Below are positions 15,829 through 24,949 of a stretch of 64,000 bases of DNA, piece after piece. The stretch is taken from the NCBI RefSeq assembly GCF_900141755.1, contig NZ_LT670844.1:5738501-5802500 (forward strand), written 5' to 3'. Origin of the DNA: Bradyrhizobium lablabi (GTDB taxonomy: Bacteria > Pseudomonadota > Alphaproteobacteria > Rhizobiales > Xanthobacteraceae). The translations under genes and the position numbers were made by a program. Numbering within the stretch: the first letter of the stretch is position 1; the number at the start of each line of letters is the position of its first letter. The notes beneath the pieces are model-generated. The model worked only from the letters and a program-made list of their open reading frames with translations, did no database searches and was not told the origin of the DNA.

Positions 15829-17721
15829 ATGAACGTTGCGCCTCACAAATTCAGCCAGATGCCGTTGCGGGCGGCGGCCTTCGTTGCGCTGGTTTGCGTG
15901 ACCATCGTCGGGTTGAGCGTTTGGCGCGAATGGGAAGCGCGCGAGGTCACGCTGAAGACCGCGGAAGTGGATCTCGCCAATCTGGCGCATTCGCTGACGC
16001 AGCACGCCGAAGACAGCCTCGATTTGCTGGACACCGGCATCGTCGGCGTCATCAGCCGGCTTGAAACGGACGGTACCGGTTCCGACACGATTTCGAAACT
16101 TCGCAAGATCCTTGTCGCACGCAAGAACAGTTTGAAGCGCATCCACAATATCGTCATAACGGACGAAAACGGTAACTCGCTTGCGTCGGCCATGGGCACG
16201 CCGATCAATCGCGACGATCGCGAATATTTCCTGCATCACCAGCAATCCGCCGAACGCGGCGTATTCGTCTCCCACCCCTTCAAGAGCAAGCTCGACACCG
16301 ATTGGGACATCGCGGTGTCCCGGCGCTTCAATCATGCCGACGGCAGCTTTGGCGGCGTGGTCGTTGCATCCATCAGCTCCGGATATTTTGCGGAATTTTA
16401 CCGGCAATTCGACAACGGTGCCGGCGGCTCGGTGGCGCTCGTGACCGCCGACGGCATCATGGTGGCGCGCAGCCCCGACAACGAAAGTTATGCCGGACGC
16501 GACCTGTCGGATAAGCCGCTGTTCCGGGATCCGGCGCTGCAGTCGGCAAGCGGGGTCTATTATTTCAAGTCGCCGCTGGATGGCGCGGAACGGGTCAGCT
16601 TCTACCGGCGGAGCGATCGTTTCCCCTTGCTGCTGCTGACGTCCAGAGACCAGGGCGAAGTGCTCGCGCCGTGGCGCAACGCCGCCATCGGCCGCATGAT
16701 GTTTGTGGTCGCCCTAATATCGTTGATCGCGGTGATCGGCGCCTATCTGGTCCGGCAATTGCGGCGCGGACATCGCATGGCGGCCGCGCTCGCCGAAAAG
16801 GAAGCAAATTTCCGGATGCTTGCGGAAGGGTCGAGCGACATGGTGACCCGCATTGGATTGGATGAGCGGATCCAATACGCCTCGCCGTCGTCGCTGCGTA
16901 TCGTGGGCTGGGGACCTGACCAGATCGTGGGAACGCCGGCATTGGCCGGGGTCAATCCCGCGGATTTGGCCGCGGTCCAGCAAATGGTGGCCGCGATGAA
17001 GCGCGGCGAGGTGGAGGAGGCGCGCGTCACCTTCCGCACGCGCCACCGCGAGAAATCCGAGATTTGGATCGAATCGACGTTGTGCGTCACGCGCAAGGTC
17101 TCTGGCGAAATCGATGGCGCGGTCGCGATCTCGCGCGACGTGACGCAACAGAAGGATCTGGAAGAACGGCTTGAGACGCTTGCCATCGAAGACGGCTTGA
17201 CCGGTCTTGCCAATCGTCGCCGGTTCGACGAGCGGTTGGCTGAGGAATGGACGCGAGCCTATCGCGAGCGCACATCCTTATCGCTGCTGATGATCGATAT
17301 CGACCAATTCAAATCGTTCAACGACAAATACGGACATCCGGCCGGTGACAAGTGCCTGCGTGCCGTCGCCAGGATTTTGGCGGCGGAAGCGAAACGGATC
17401 ACGGATCTTGCCGCCAGGTATGGCGGGGAAGAATTCGCCATGCTGCTGCCGAATACCGATGCGGCCGGCTGCGCGCGGATCGGCGAGCGGATTCGCCGCG
17501 AGCTGCACGAGGCGGGCATCCCTCATATGCTGAACCCTCCGTTCGCATTGGTGACCGCGAGCCTCGGCGGCGCGGTATGCCGGCCGGCCAGCGAAAGATC
17601 GGCCGGACCCGCGTCGCTGGTCGAACAAGCCGACCGCGCGCTCTATGCCGCGAAGGCCGGCGGGCGCAACCGCCTGGTGATGGCGGAGCAAACCCTGCAG
17701 CTGGTTCCGGTCGCGTCTTAA
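15829..17721 (+). CDS. Membrane diguanylate cyclase with dCACHE sensor and PAS domain
   Basis: The 630-residue protein runs: transmembrane helix at about 13-32, an extracytoplasmic dCACHE-type sensor at about 40-280 (DREYFLHHQ and DTDWDIAVSRR are characteristic), a second helix at about 287-308, a PAS domain at about 325-445, and a GGDEF domain at about 460-620. The active site reads RYGGEEF near residue 532, and the inhibitory I-site RxxD (RITD) is five residues before it, so product inhibition by c-di-GMP is expected. There is no EAL or HD-GYP domain. It would make c-di-GMP in response to a periplasmic small molecule. It stands alone, with no neighbour naming the ligand. Confidence 0.93.
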   Translation: MNVAPHKFSQMPLRAAAFVALVCVTIVGLSVWREWEAREVTLKTAEVDLANLAHSLTQHAEDSLDLLDTGIVGVISRLETDGTGSDTISKLRKILVARKNSLKRIHNIVITDENGNSLASAMGTPINRDDREYFLHHQQSAERGVFVSHPFKSKLDTDWDIAVSRRFNHADGSFGGVVVASISSGYFAEFYRQFDNGAGGSVALVTADGIMVARSPDNESYAGRDLSDKPLFRDPALQSASGVYYFKSPLDGAERVSFYRRSDRFPLLLLTSRDQGEVLAPWRNAAIGRMMFVVALISLIAVIGAYLVRQLRRGHRMAAALAEKEANFRMLAEGSSDMVTRIGLDERIQYASPSSLRIVGWGPDQIVGTPALAGVNPADLAAVQQMVAAMKRGEVEEARVTFRTRHREKSEIWIESTLCVTRKVSGEIDGAVAISRDVTQQKDLEERLETLAIEDGLTGLANRRRFDERLAEEWTRAYRERTSLSLLMIDIDQFKSFNDKYGHPAGDKCLRAVARILAAEAKRITDLAARYGGEEFAMLLPNTDAAGCARIGERIRRELHEAGIPHMLNPPFALVTASLGGAVCRPASERSAGPASLVEQADRALYAAKAGGRNRLVMAEQTLQLVPVAS

Positions 17722-17779
17722 GGAATGCCAGAGCCGCTGGTCGCGATAAGCATCGAATAAAGGGCGCAGCTTCGGCTGC

Positions 17780-17981
17780 TCCCTCGCCCCGCTCTTGCGG
17801 GGAGAGGGCTGGGGGTGAGGGGCTGCATCCGCAAATTCGGAAGATGAACAGTGCGCGGTGAGTCCCCCTCGCCCGGATCGCATCTGCGATGCGACATAGC
17901 CGAAGCTTTGCTTCGGCGTTCTTATCTAAGGACGGCCGCCGAAGGCGGCCTATGCCTCTCCCCGCAAGCGGGGAGAGGTGA
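17780..17981. repeat. Long palindromic repeat, family B copy 1
   Basis: The ends are CCCTCGCCCCGCTCTTGCGG and CTCTCCCCGCAAGCGGGGAG, inverted relative to each other. Related copies lie at 54701-54844 and 60730-60888. This copy is longer because it holds extra small hairpins (GCCGAAGCTTTGCTTCGGC; GGCCGCCGAAGGCGGCC). It lies between the convergent diguanylate cyclase and slyX genes. Confidence 0.7.
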
Positions 17982-17993
17982 CCGGAAACCGCG

Positions 17994-18209
17994 CTAATAA
18001 TGCGGCGGCGGTTCGTTGGTGCTGCCGGGCGTGTGCGCCTCGGCTTCCCGCAGCCGTTCGCTCAAGGAAGCGACCTGGCGTGTCAGCGCGTCGATCTTGG
18101 CCCACTGCGCGGTGATGGTCTCGTTCAACGTCTCGATGGTCACGTCCTGAAACGTCAGCCGGGCTTCGAGTAGGTCGATGCGGTCGCTGAGCGTCTTCAC
18201 GTCACTCAT
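17994..18209 (-). CDS. slyX: SlyX-family protein
   Basis: The 71-residue protein has the SlyX pattern: an N-terminal coiled coil with heptads (LSDRIDLLEARLTFQDVTIETLN) and the Pro/Tyr-rich end TNEPPPHY, where family members end in PPHY. The molecular function is unknown. Its first eight bases overlap the end of trhO, so the two form an operon. Confidence 0.88.
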   Translation of the reverse strand: MSDVKTLSDRIDLLEARLTFQDVTIETLNETITAQWAKIDALTRQVASLSERLREAEAHTPGSTNEPPPHY

Positions 18210-18954
18210 CGGATTGGCTTTGCGTTGGACGTTCCCGCAAGCCGTGGCCGAGGGCTATGCGGTCGTCGAAGACAAAACATTCTCCGCGCCATCGGCTTTG
18301 CGCTGCCGGCACGCCTTCCAGATATTTCAGGATGCCGCCCTTGAGGTGATAGACTTCCGCAAAGCCGCGCGCCTTCAGATAAGCGCTGGCCTTTTCGCAG
18401 CGGATGCCGCCGGTGCAGAACATCGCGACCTTCCGGTGCTTGGCCGGTTCGAGATGCCGCGCGGCAAACTCCTTGAATTGCCCAAAGCTCTTGATGCCGG
18501 GATCGATCGCACCGGAGAAGGTGCCGAGCGCGACCTCGAAGGCGTTACGGGTGTCGATCACCAGCATGTCCGGCGCCGCGATCAGATCGTTCCAGTCGGC
18601 GGGGTCGACATAGATGCCGACCTGCCGGGTCGGATCGGCGGTGGTATCGCCGAGGGTGACGATCTCCTTTTTCAGCCGGATTTTCAGGCGCTGAAACGGC
18701 ATCGCCGAAGCGCTTGAGAATTTCAGTTCGGGGTCGTCGAGCCGGCCGGCGAACAGCGCGCCGTGCCGCAATTCCTCAACCAGCGCCGCGATCGCCCCGC
18801 CGCCGCCCGCGAGCGTGCCGTTGATGCCTTCATGGGCGAGCAGCACGCTGCCCTTTAATTCGAGACCGGCGCAGATCGCGCGTAGCGGCTCGCGCAATTC
18901 CCGGAAATCCGGCAGCGCGGTGAATTGATAGAAAGCGGCGACCTGGTACGGCAT
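18202..18954 (-). CDS. trhO: tRNA uridine(34) hydroxylase
   Basis: This is a 250-residue rhodanese-type protein of the YceA/TrhO family. It has the N-terminal acylphosphatase-like domain with LAHEGINGTLAG, followed by a rhodanese domain (DTRNAFEVALGTFSGAIDP) with catalytic Cys180 in MFCTGGIRCEKAS. The family carries out oxygen-dependent 5-hydroxylation of U34 in some tRNAs. Length is somewhat below the enterobacterial form, which has a longer C-terminus. It overlaps slyX. Confidence 0.9.
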   Translation of the reverse strand: MPYQVAAFYQFTALPDFRELREPLRAICAGLELKGSVLLAHEGINGTLAGGGGAIAALVEELRHGALFAGRLDDPELKFSSASAMPFQRLKIRLKKEIVTLGDTTADPTRQVGIYVDPADWNDLIAAPDMLVIDTRNAFEVALGTFSGAIDPGIKSFGQFKEFAARHLEPAKHRKVAMFCTGGIRCEKASAYLKARGFAEVYHLKGGILKYLEGVPAAQSRWRGECFVFDDRIALGHGLRERPTQSQSDE

Positions 18955-19187
18955 GGCGGTGGTTTATCAGGAGGGGTCGAACCGGGAAAGCTTATCCCGC
19001 GTTCAAAATATACTGGTGTCGTCCCTGCGAAAGCCGAGACCTATACGCCGCGGCCTTGGCAATTAAAAGATTGGGGGCGGTGAGGGGCTATTATGCGCCC
19101 CCAACCATTGCCCATCGCCGCATGAATATGCCATGTAAACCCGAGCCTGAAAGGCAGTGATAACACTTCGAAAGTGAGCATTTTGGC

Positions 19188-20774
19188 ATGAGGAATTTCC
19201 ATCTCGCCGGCCGGTCCACCGTCCACGCCCAGAACGGGATGGTCGCCACCTCGCATCCGCTGGCCGCGCTGACCGCGATCGAGGTGATGCGCGCCGGCGG
19301 TACCGCCGCCGACGCCGCGGTGGCGGCCTGCGCGCTGCTGGGCGTGATCGAGCCGCAATCGACCGGGATCGGCGGCGATTGTTTTGCCCTGGTTCAGCCC
19401 AGAGGCGAGGGCAAGATCACGGCCTATAACGGCTCCGGCCGCGCCCCGAAGGCCGCGACGGCGGAATGGTATCTCGAGCGCAACATCAAGACGATCCCGC
19501 TGACCTCGGCGCACGCCGTCTCTATACCCGGCGCCATCGATGCCTGGGAAACCATCCTGCGCGACCACGGCAAGCTCGGGCTCGATACGCTGTTGCAGCC
19601 CGCGATCAGGTGCGCGGAAGAGGGCTATGTGGTCGCGCCCCGCATCGCCTTCGCCTGGAAAAATCATTTCGAGAAACTGAAAAAAGGCACCAACACCGAG
19701 CGCTATCTCTTGCCGCACGGCAGGCCTGCGGTCGCCGGCGACGTGATCCATCAGCCCGAGCTTGGAAAGACGCTGCGCGCGATCGCAAAAAACGGCCGCG
19801 ACGCGTTTTACAAGGGCGCGATCGCCGAGGACATGGTCGAGACCTTGCGCGGCATCGGCGGCCTGCACACGCTGGACGATTTCGCCACCCATACCACCGA
19901 GACCACGACGCCGATCGGCACCCTCTATAAGGGCCACGACGTCTGGCAGTGTCCGCCGAACGGCCCGGGCATCACCATGCTGGTGATGCTGAACATTCTC
20001 TCGCGCTTTGATCTGAAAAAATTCCCGCCAATGAGCGTCGAGCGGTTTCATCTCGAAGCGGAAGCGGCGCGGATTGCCTACATGATGCGTGAGCAACACA
20101 TCGGCGATCCCGCTTTTGTCAACGTCGATGTGGCGAGAATCCTGACGCCGGAATTCGCCGAGGAATATGGCAGCAAGATCCGGATGGACCGGATGCTCGA
20201 TCTGCCGGTGGTGACGCCGCCGATGAACCCTTCCACCGTCTACATCACGGTGGTGGACAAGGATCGCAACGTCTGCTCCTTCATCAATTCGATCGCGCAT
20301 GCCTTCGGTTCAGCGATCGTCTCCAACAACACCGGCATCCTCCTGCAAAATCGCGGCGGCGGTTTTCGAATTCAGCCCGGCCATCCCAACTGCATCGCGC
20401 CGGGCAAGCGGCCGCTGCACACCATCATTCCCTCCCTCGTCACCAAGAACGGCCGGGCGCAAATGCCGTTCGGCGTGATGGGCGGGCAGTACCAACCGGT
20501 CGGGCAGGTTCACGTGCTGACCAACATGCTCGACTATGGTTGCGACGTGCAGGAAGCGATCGATATGCCGCGCGGCCTGCATTACGAGGGTGTCTATCAA
20601 CTCGAGGACGGCGTGCCCGCCGATATCGTCGACGGCCTGAAGAAGCTGGGCCACAAGACCACCAGCGTAGTCGAGCCGTTGGGCGGCGGCCAGGCGATCT
20701 GGATCGACTGGGACAAGGGCACGCTGACCGGCGGGTCCGATCCGCGCAAGGACGGCTGCGCGCTGGGGTATTGA
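19188..20774 (+). CDS. Gamma-glutamyltransferase family protein
   Basis: The 528-residue protein covers the whole Ntn-hydrolase precursor: HPLAALTAIEVMRAGGTAADAAVA, GIGGDCFALV, the PNGPGIT segment and NTGILLQNRGGGF. The nucleophile is Thr350 in NPSTVYITVVD, so self-cleavage between Ser349 and Thr350 should give the two subunits. No signal peptide is visible, so unlike enterobacterial Ggt it is probably cytoplasmic. Substrates may be glutathione or other gamma-glutamyl compounds. It is a single gene followed by a clear terminator. Confidence 0.9.
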   Translation: MRNFHLAGRSTVHAQNGMVATSHPLAALTAIEVMRAGGTAADAAVAACALLGVIEPQSTGIGGDCFALVQPRGEGKITAYNGSGRAPKAATAEWYLERNIKTIPLTSAHAVSIPGAIDAWETILRDHGKLGLDTLLQPAIRCAEEGYVVAPRIAFAWKNHFEKLKKGTNTERYLLPHGRPAVAGDVIHQPELGKTLRAIAKNGRDAFYKGAIAEDMVETLRGIGGLHTLDDFATHTTETTTPIGTLYKGHDVWQCPPNGPGITMLVMLNILSRFDLKKFPPMSVERFHLEAEAARIAYMMREQHIGDPAFVNVDVARILTPEFAEEYGSKIRMDRMLDLPVVTPPMNPSTVYITVVDKDRNVCSFINSIAHAFGSAIVSNNTGILLQNRGGGFRIQPGHPNCIAPGKRPLHTIIPSLVTKNGRAQMPFGVMGGQYQPVGQVHVLTNMLDYGCDVQEAIDMPRGLHYEGVYQLEDGVPADIVDGLKKLGHKTTSVVEPLGGGQAIWIDWDKGTLTGGSDPRKDGCALGY

Positions 20775-20808
20775 GGGTCGGCTCCAGCAGAACATTTGAC
20801 GGCGGCTC

Positions 20809-20840
20809 GAAGGCGGCGGGACATCCCGTCGCCTTCTTTC
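20809..20840 (+). terminator. Rho-independent terminator after the gamma-glutamyltransferase gene
   Basis: A 12-bp stem, GAAGGCGGCGGG pairing with CCCGTCGCCTTC with one G-T pair and a four-base loop ACAT, is followed by TTTC. It begins 35 bases after the stop codon. Confidence 0.75.
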
Positions 20841-21009
20841 GTCATGATGAGGTCAACTTCAGCCAATCCCGGGTATCGCGCGATCGAACGCTGCCTGAAA
20901 GTTCCGCATCAGATCAAGGTTTTAGCCGGAACGAATGCCGTGCCTCGGGCTTATTCCCCCACAATCGCTTGATATTCCCCTAAATCGCGATCCTTGAGGG
21001 AGAAACGAC

Positions 21010-21846
21010 GTGGAAATTCGTGCCGGTTACGACATCGCCTTTCAATGCGTCCAGGAAACCCCGATGGTCCTGATGCTCAGCATTGAGCCGGCGCGGGTGC
21101 GCGATCTCCTCAGCGAACACAGGATTGGATTTTCACCCGACATTGCGTCGCACGACTATGTCGACATGTTCGGCAACACCTGCACGCGAATAGTCGCGCC
21201 CGCCGGCCTCATCGAAATCCGCAACGAGTTTCGGATCGCCGACAGCGGGCTAGCGGATCAAGTTGCGCCCGACGCGCGGCAACTCGAGGTCGCCGATCTG
21301 CCGAACGATGTGCTGATCTATCTGTTGGGTAGCCGCTACTGCGACACCGAAAAGCTTTCGAACCTCGCCTGGTCGCTATTCGCGGGCGTGACGCCGGGCT
21401 GGCAGCGCGTGCAGGCGATTTGCGATTATGTCCATGACTGGATTTGCTTCGGCTATCAGCACGCCCGCGCCGACCGCACCGCGTCCGAAGGCCATGCGGA
21501 ACGCATCGGCGTCTGCCGCGACTTCGCGCATCTCGCCGTGACGCTGTGCCGCTGCATGAATATCCCCGCGCGCTACTGCACCGGCTATCTCGGCGACATC
21601 GGCGTGCCCGCCGATCCGGCGCCGATGGACTTCAGCGCCTGGTTCGAGGTTTATCTGGACGGCCGCTGGTTCACCTTCGACGCCCGCCACAACCATCCGC
21701 GGATCGGCCGGATTGTGATGGCGCGCGGCCGCGATGCCGCCGACGTCGCGATATCGACCAATTTTGGCGTGGTGCAATTGGTGAAGTTTTCCGTGATTAC
21801 CGAGGAAGTGACCGCATCGCACGGCCAGGTGTCCAGGGCCGCGTAA
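21010..21846 (+). CDS. Transglutaminase-like cysteine peptidase family protein
   Basis: The 278-residue protein has an N-terminal beta domain (bacterial transglutaminase-like N-terminal region) and a transglutaminase-like core. Cys is in GVCRDFAHLAVTLCR, His in TFDARHNHPRIGRI and the Asp a few residues after that His, giving the Cys-His-Asp triad. No signal peptide is seen. Bacterial homologues are peptidases or amidases of uncertain substrate and are sometimes linked to circularly permuted ATP-grasp proteins, absent here. The start is GTG after AGGGAG. A strong terminator follows. Confidence 0.87.
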   Translation: MEIRAGYDIAFQCVQETPMVLMLSIEPARVRDLLSEHRIGFSPDIASHDYVDMFGNTCTRIVAPAGLIEIRNEFRIADSGLADQVAPDARQLEVADLPNDVLIYLLGSRYCDTEKLSNLAWSLFAGVTPGWQRVQAICDYVHDWICFGYQHARADRTASEGHAERIGVCRDFAHLAVTLCRCMNIPARYCTGYLGDIGVPADPAPMDFSAWFEVYLDGRWFTFDARHNHPRIGRIVMARGRDAADVAISTNFGVVQLVKFSVITEEVTASHGQVSRAA

Positions 21847-21897
21847 GATGTAGCCAACCCGTTGGCTCGCAATGACGATCTAACAATTCTCTGGAAT

Positions 21898-21928
21898 CGC
21901 CGGGTTAGCTGCCCAGCCCGGCGTTTTT
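21898..21928 (+). terminator. Rho-independent terminator after the transglutaminase-like gene
   Basis: Arms CGCCGGG (21898-21904) and CCCGGCG (21917-21923) flank a 12-base loop and are followed directly by TTTTT. Confidence 0.8.
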
Positions 21929-22007
21929 GCGTGAGTTGACGGGCTGGCAACGGCAGTCGCATTGCGCTAGACACGCACCCCGATCGTTAAACGGAAGGTG
22001 CCCAAAG

Positions 22008-22472
22008 ATGCGATGTCTCAAGCGTGCAGGAATCCCGATGCTCGCAGCGATTGCGATGACATTCGTTGCCGTGCCATTGGCCTGTGTACCGACCATAGCA
22101 GCGGCCCAGACCGCGGGAAAACCCATGACCACAGCTTCAGGCTTGCAGATTATCGACTCGACCGTCGGCACCGGCGCTTCGCCGAAGCCCGGCCAGATTT
22201 GCGTGATGCATTACACCGGCTGGCTTTATGAGGACGGCAAGAAGGGCAAGAAATTTGACTCATCCGTCGACCGCAACGAGCCGTTCGAATTTCCGATCGG
22301 GCAACACCGCGTGATCGCCGGCTGGGACGAAGGCGTCGCCACCATGAAGGTCGGCGGCAAGCGTACCCTGATCATTCCGCCCGCGCTCGGGTACGGCGCC
22401 CGCGGCGCCGGCGGCGTTATTCCGCCGAACGCGACGCTGATGTTCGACGTCGAACTGCTCGGGGTGAAGTAG
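22008..22472 (+). CDS. Exported FKBP-type peptidyl-prolyl cis-trans isomerase
   Basis: The 154-residue protein begins with a Sec signal peptide (Lys/Arg n-region, hydrophobic core [14 protein letters not shown], cleavage near AAAQ). The rest is a single FKBP domain with [46 protein letters not shown] and [25 protein letters not shown]. It should catalyse proline isomerisation of periplasmic proteins. I start at the ATG with GGAAGG upstream; the longer frame adds only non-signal residues. Confidence 0.92.
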   Translation: MRCLKRAGIPMLAAIAMTFVAVPLACVPTIAAAQTAGKPMTTASGLQIIDSTVGTGASPKPGQICVMHYTGWLYEDGKKGKKFDSSVDRNEPFEFPIGQHRVIAGWDEGVATMKVGGKRTLIIPPALGYGARGAGGVIPPNATLMFDVELLGVK

Positions 22473-22516
22473 GCGCAAGGAAGCAGGTCAAGCCGCGACG
22501 AAGCGGGGGGCGCATC

Positions 22517-23530
22517 GTGAAGATTTCCATCCTTGACGATTATTTCGACACGCTGCGCACCCTCGATTGCTTCCGCAAACTGGCCGGGCACGACGTCACG
22601 ATCTGGAACGATCACCTCCAGGACGTCGACGCTCTTGCGGAGCGATTGTGCGACACCGAAGCGCTGGTCCTGATCCGGGAGCGAACGCAAATTCGCACCT
22701 CCCTGCTGGAGCGGTTGCCGGACTTGAGATTAATCAGCCAGCGCAGCGTCTATCCCCACATCGATATCGACGCATGCACCAGGCTCGGCATTATCGTGTC
22801 GTCGAGCCAGCACGCCGATACGCCCTCTTATGCCGCCGCCGAACTGACCTGGGGCCTGGTGCTGGCGGCGATGCGCGCGATCCCGCAGCAAATGGCGGCG
22901 CTGAAGGCGGGCCATTGGCAGATCGGCGTCGGCCATACGCTGCGCGGCAAGACGCTCGGCATCTATGGCTACGGCCGGATCGGCGCTGTCGTGGCCGGAT
23001 ACGGCAAGGCATTCGGCATGAACGTGCTGGTATGGGCGCGTGAGCCGGCCTTGGCGAAGGCGCGCGCCGACGGTTACGCAACTGCCACCAGCAAGGCGGA
23101 ATTTTTCGAGCAGTGCGACGTGATGTCGCTGCATATGCGTCTCGTCGACGCCACCCGTGGCATTGTGACCGCAAGCGACCTTGCGCGCATGAAACCGACG
23201 GCGCTTCTGGTCAACACTAGCCGCGCGCCGCTGATCGAGCCGAATGCGCTGGTCAATGCGCTGCGCGCCGGGCGGCCCGGCATGGCCGCGGTGGATGTCT
23301 TCGAAAAGGAGCCGCTGCGCGACGTCAATGATCCGCTGCTGACCATGGATAATGTGGTCGCAACCCCGCATATCGGCTATGTGTCGCGCGACGAATACGA
23401 AATCCAGTTCACTGATATCTTCGACCAGATCGTTGCCTATGCTAGAGGCCAGCTGGCCAATGTCGTCAATCCGGATGTGCTCGGCAGCACGGCTTTGAGA
23501 AAAATGCCAACACCGAAAGCAGCTCGATGA
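22517..23530 (+). CDS. D-2-hydroxyacid dehydrogenase family protein (NAD-dependent)
   Basis: The 337-residue protein shows the D-isomer 2-hydroxyacid dehydrogenase plan: Rossmann motif [20 protein letters not shown], catalytic Arg in [12 protein letters not shown], Glu in DVFEKEPL and His in ATPHIGYVS. It could act on phosphoglycerate-like or other 2-hydroxyacids; SerA is unlikely without an ACT domain. The start is GTG. Its stop overlaps the cupin start as ATGA, and the crotonase gene follows, so the three are probably one unit. Confidence 0.88.
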   Translation: MKISILDDYFDTLRTLDCFRKLAGHDVTIWNDHLQDVDALAERLCDTEALVLIRERTQIRTSLLERLPDLRLISQRSVYPHIDIDACTRLGIIVSSSQHADTPSYAAAELTWGLVLAAMRAIPQQMAALKAGHWQIGVGHTLRGKTLGIYGYGRIGAVVAGYGKAFGMNVLVWAREPALAKARADGYATATSKAEFFEQCDVMSLHMRLVDATRGIVTASDLARMKPTALLVNTSRAPLIEPNALVNALRAGRPGMAAVDVFEKEPLRDVNDPLLTMDNVVATPHIGYVSRDEYEIQFTDIFDQIVAYARGQLANVVNPDVLGSTALRKMPTPKAAR

Positions 23531-24042
23531 CTCATGATCATACGAATTCCGGTCATTCCCACGATCACGACCACTCTGATCGCTGGAAGCATGATGGCGT
23601 CCGCGTCATTCCCGGCGATCAGCTCGATCCCAACGTACCCTCGACGCCCGGGATGGACCGCAAGGCCGCGATCAATTTCGCCCGCGCCGGCGCGCAGAAA
23701 TTGTGGGCGGGCACCGTGACCATCAAGCCCGACGCCAAGACCGGCGCGCATCATCACGGCCATCTCGAAAGCATCATCTATGTGGTGAAGGGAAGAGCGC
23801 GGATGCGCTGGGGCGAGCAATTGCAATTCACCGCCGAAGCCAACCCCGGCGACTTCATCTTCATCCCGCCCTATGTGCCGCATCAGGAAATCAACGCCAG
23901 CCGCGACGAGATCCTGGAATGCGTGCTGGTGCGCAGCGACGGCCAGGCGGTGGCGATCAACCTCGATATCGAGCCGGTGGAAAAGCCGGAGACGGTGTTG
24001 TGGGTCGATCCGGTGCACCGGGACCCCTCCGAGAAGAAGTGA
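23527..24042 (+). CDS. Cupin-domain protein with histidine-rich N-terminus
   Basis: The 171-residue protein starts with a run of His and Asp ([17 protein letters not shown]), probably able to bind metal. A single cupin barrel follows, with motif 1 [19 protein letters not shown] and motif 2 [17 protein letters not shown]. The metal ligands HHH, E and H are present, so an enzyme such as a dioxygenase or isomerase is possible, but the family is broad. It is translationally coupled to the hydroxyacid dehydrogenase. Confidence 0.85.
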   Translation: MTHDHTNSGHSHDHDHSDRWKHDGVRVIPGDQLDPNVPSTPGMDRKAAINFARAGAQKLWAGTVTIKPDAKTGAHHHGHLESIIYVVKGRARMRWGEQLQFTAEANPGDFIFIPPYVPHQEINASRDEILECVLVRSDGQAVAINLDIEPVEKPETVLWVDPVHRDPSEKK

Positions 24043-24092
24043 CCGGTAGCGCGGAGGGCGCTATGGTACGGGCCGTCGTGTAGGGGAGCGCC

Positions 24093-24830
24093 ATGACACT
24101 TGTTCGCTACGAGAGCGTAGGCCACGTCGCCACCATCACGATGGATCGCGGCTCCGCGCATAATGCCCTCAACAACGCCTTGTGCGACGAGCTGCGCGAG
24201 GCCTGGGTGCGGTTTCGCGACAGCGAGGATCGCGTTGCGGTGCTGGCGTCTTCGGAGGAGGCTTATTTTTCGGTCGGCGCCGACGTGAAGGATCTTCCCG
24301 TCAACATGTGGCACGCTGTTCCCGGACTTGGCGTCGAGCTGGACAAGCCGGTGATTGCCGCGACCTCCGGCTGGGTGGTCGGCGGCGGTTTCGTGCTGGT
24401 ACAGATGGCCGACATGTGCGTGGCGTCGGAAACGACGCGTTTCATCTACCCCGAGGGCAAGATCGGGACCACCGCCGGCGGCGTCTCGTCGGTGGTGGCG
24501 CGAATGCCGCACAAGATCGCCATGGAATTTCTCCTGGTCGGCGAGGAGTTGTCGGCGGAGCGCGCCTATCAGATCGGCTTCGTCAACAAGATCGCGCCGA
24601 AGGGGCAGCATATCGCGCTCGCCCAGGAGATGGCCGCAAAAATCGCCGCCAACGCGCCGCTGGTGGTACAAGCGCTGAAAAAGCTGACGCGTGATGTGAT
24701 GCCGAAGGGACCGCTCGAAACGGTTGCCGAGGTGCGCCGGCTGCTCGACGCGGTGCGGTCGAGTGAAGACCTCAAGGAGGGCGTCAAAGCCTTCAGCGAA
24801 AAGCGCAAGCCGCAGTTTAGAGGCAAATAA
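24093..24830 (+). CDS. Enoyl-CoA hydratase/isomerase (crotonase) family protein
   Basis: The 245-residue crotonase fold has the first oxyanion strand YFSVGADVKDL and the second GWVVGGGFVLVQMADMCVA. The Glu normally following the GGG motif (GGGxE) is Val here, while the second acidic residue is kept in FIYPEGKIGTTAGG. Losing one of the two catalytic glutamates makes ordinary hydration of enoyl-CoA doubtful; another crotonase reaction such as isomerisation or hydrolysis is possible. It lies 50 bp after the cupin gene. Confidence 0.85.
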   Translation: MTLVRYESVGHVATITMDRGSAHNALNNALCDELREAWVRFRDSEDRVAVLASSEEAYFSVGADVKDLPVNMWHAVPGLGVELDKPVIAATSGWVVGGGFVLVQMADMCVASETTRFIYPEGKIGTTAGGVSSVVARMPHKIAMEFLLVGEELSAERAYQIGFVNKIAPKGQHIALAQEMAAKIAANAPLVVQALKKLTRDVMPKGPLETVAEVRRLLDAVRSSEDLKEGVKAFSEKRKPQFRGK

Positions 24831-24835
24831 CCAAA

Positions 24836-24940
24836 GTCATTCCGGGGCGACGCGTAAGCGTCGAACCCGGAATCTCGAGATTCCCCGATGTGCAATTGCA
24901 CATCTGAGGTCTGGTCCTTCGGACCATCCCGGAATGACGG
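24836..24940. repeat. Palindromic intergenic repeat, family A long form, copy 1
   Basis: The element starts GTCATTCCGGGGCG and ends CCCGGAATGACGG. Inside are further hairpins, GATGTGCAATTGCACATC and GGTCTGGTCCTTCGGACC. It is nearly the same as the copy at 48718-48819; shorter relatives are at 27728-27807 and 34122-34202. Confidence 0.8.
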
Positions 24941-24949
24941 CAGCGGCGC

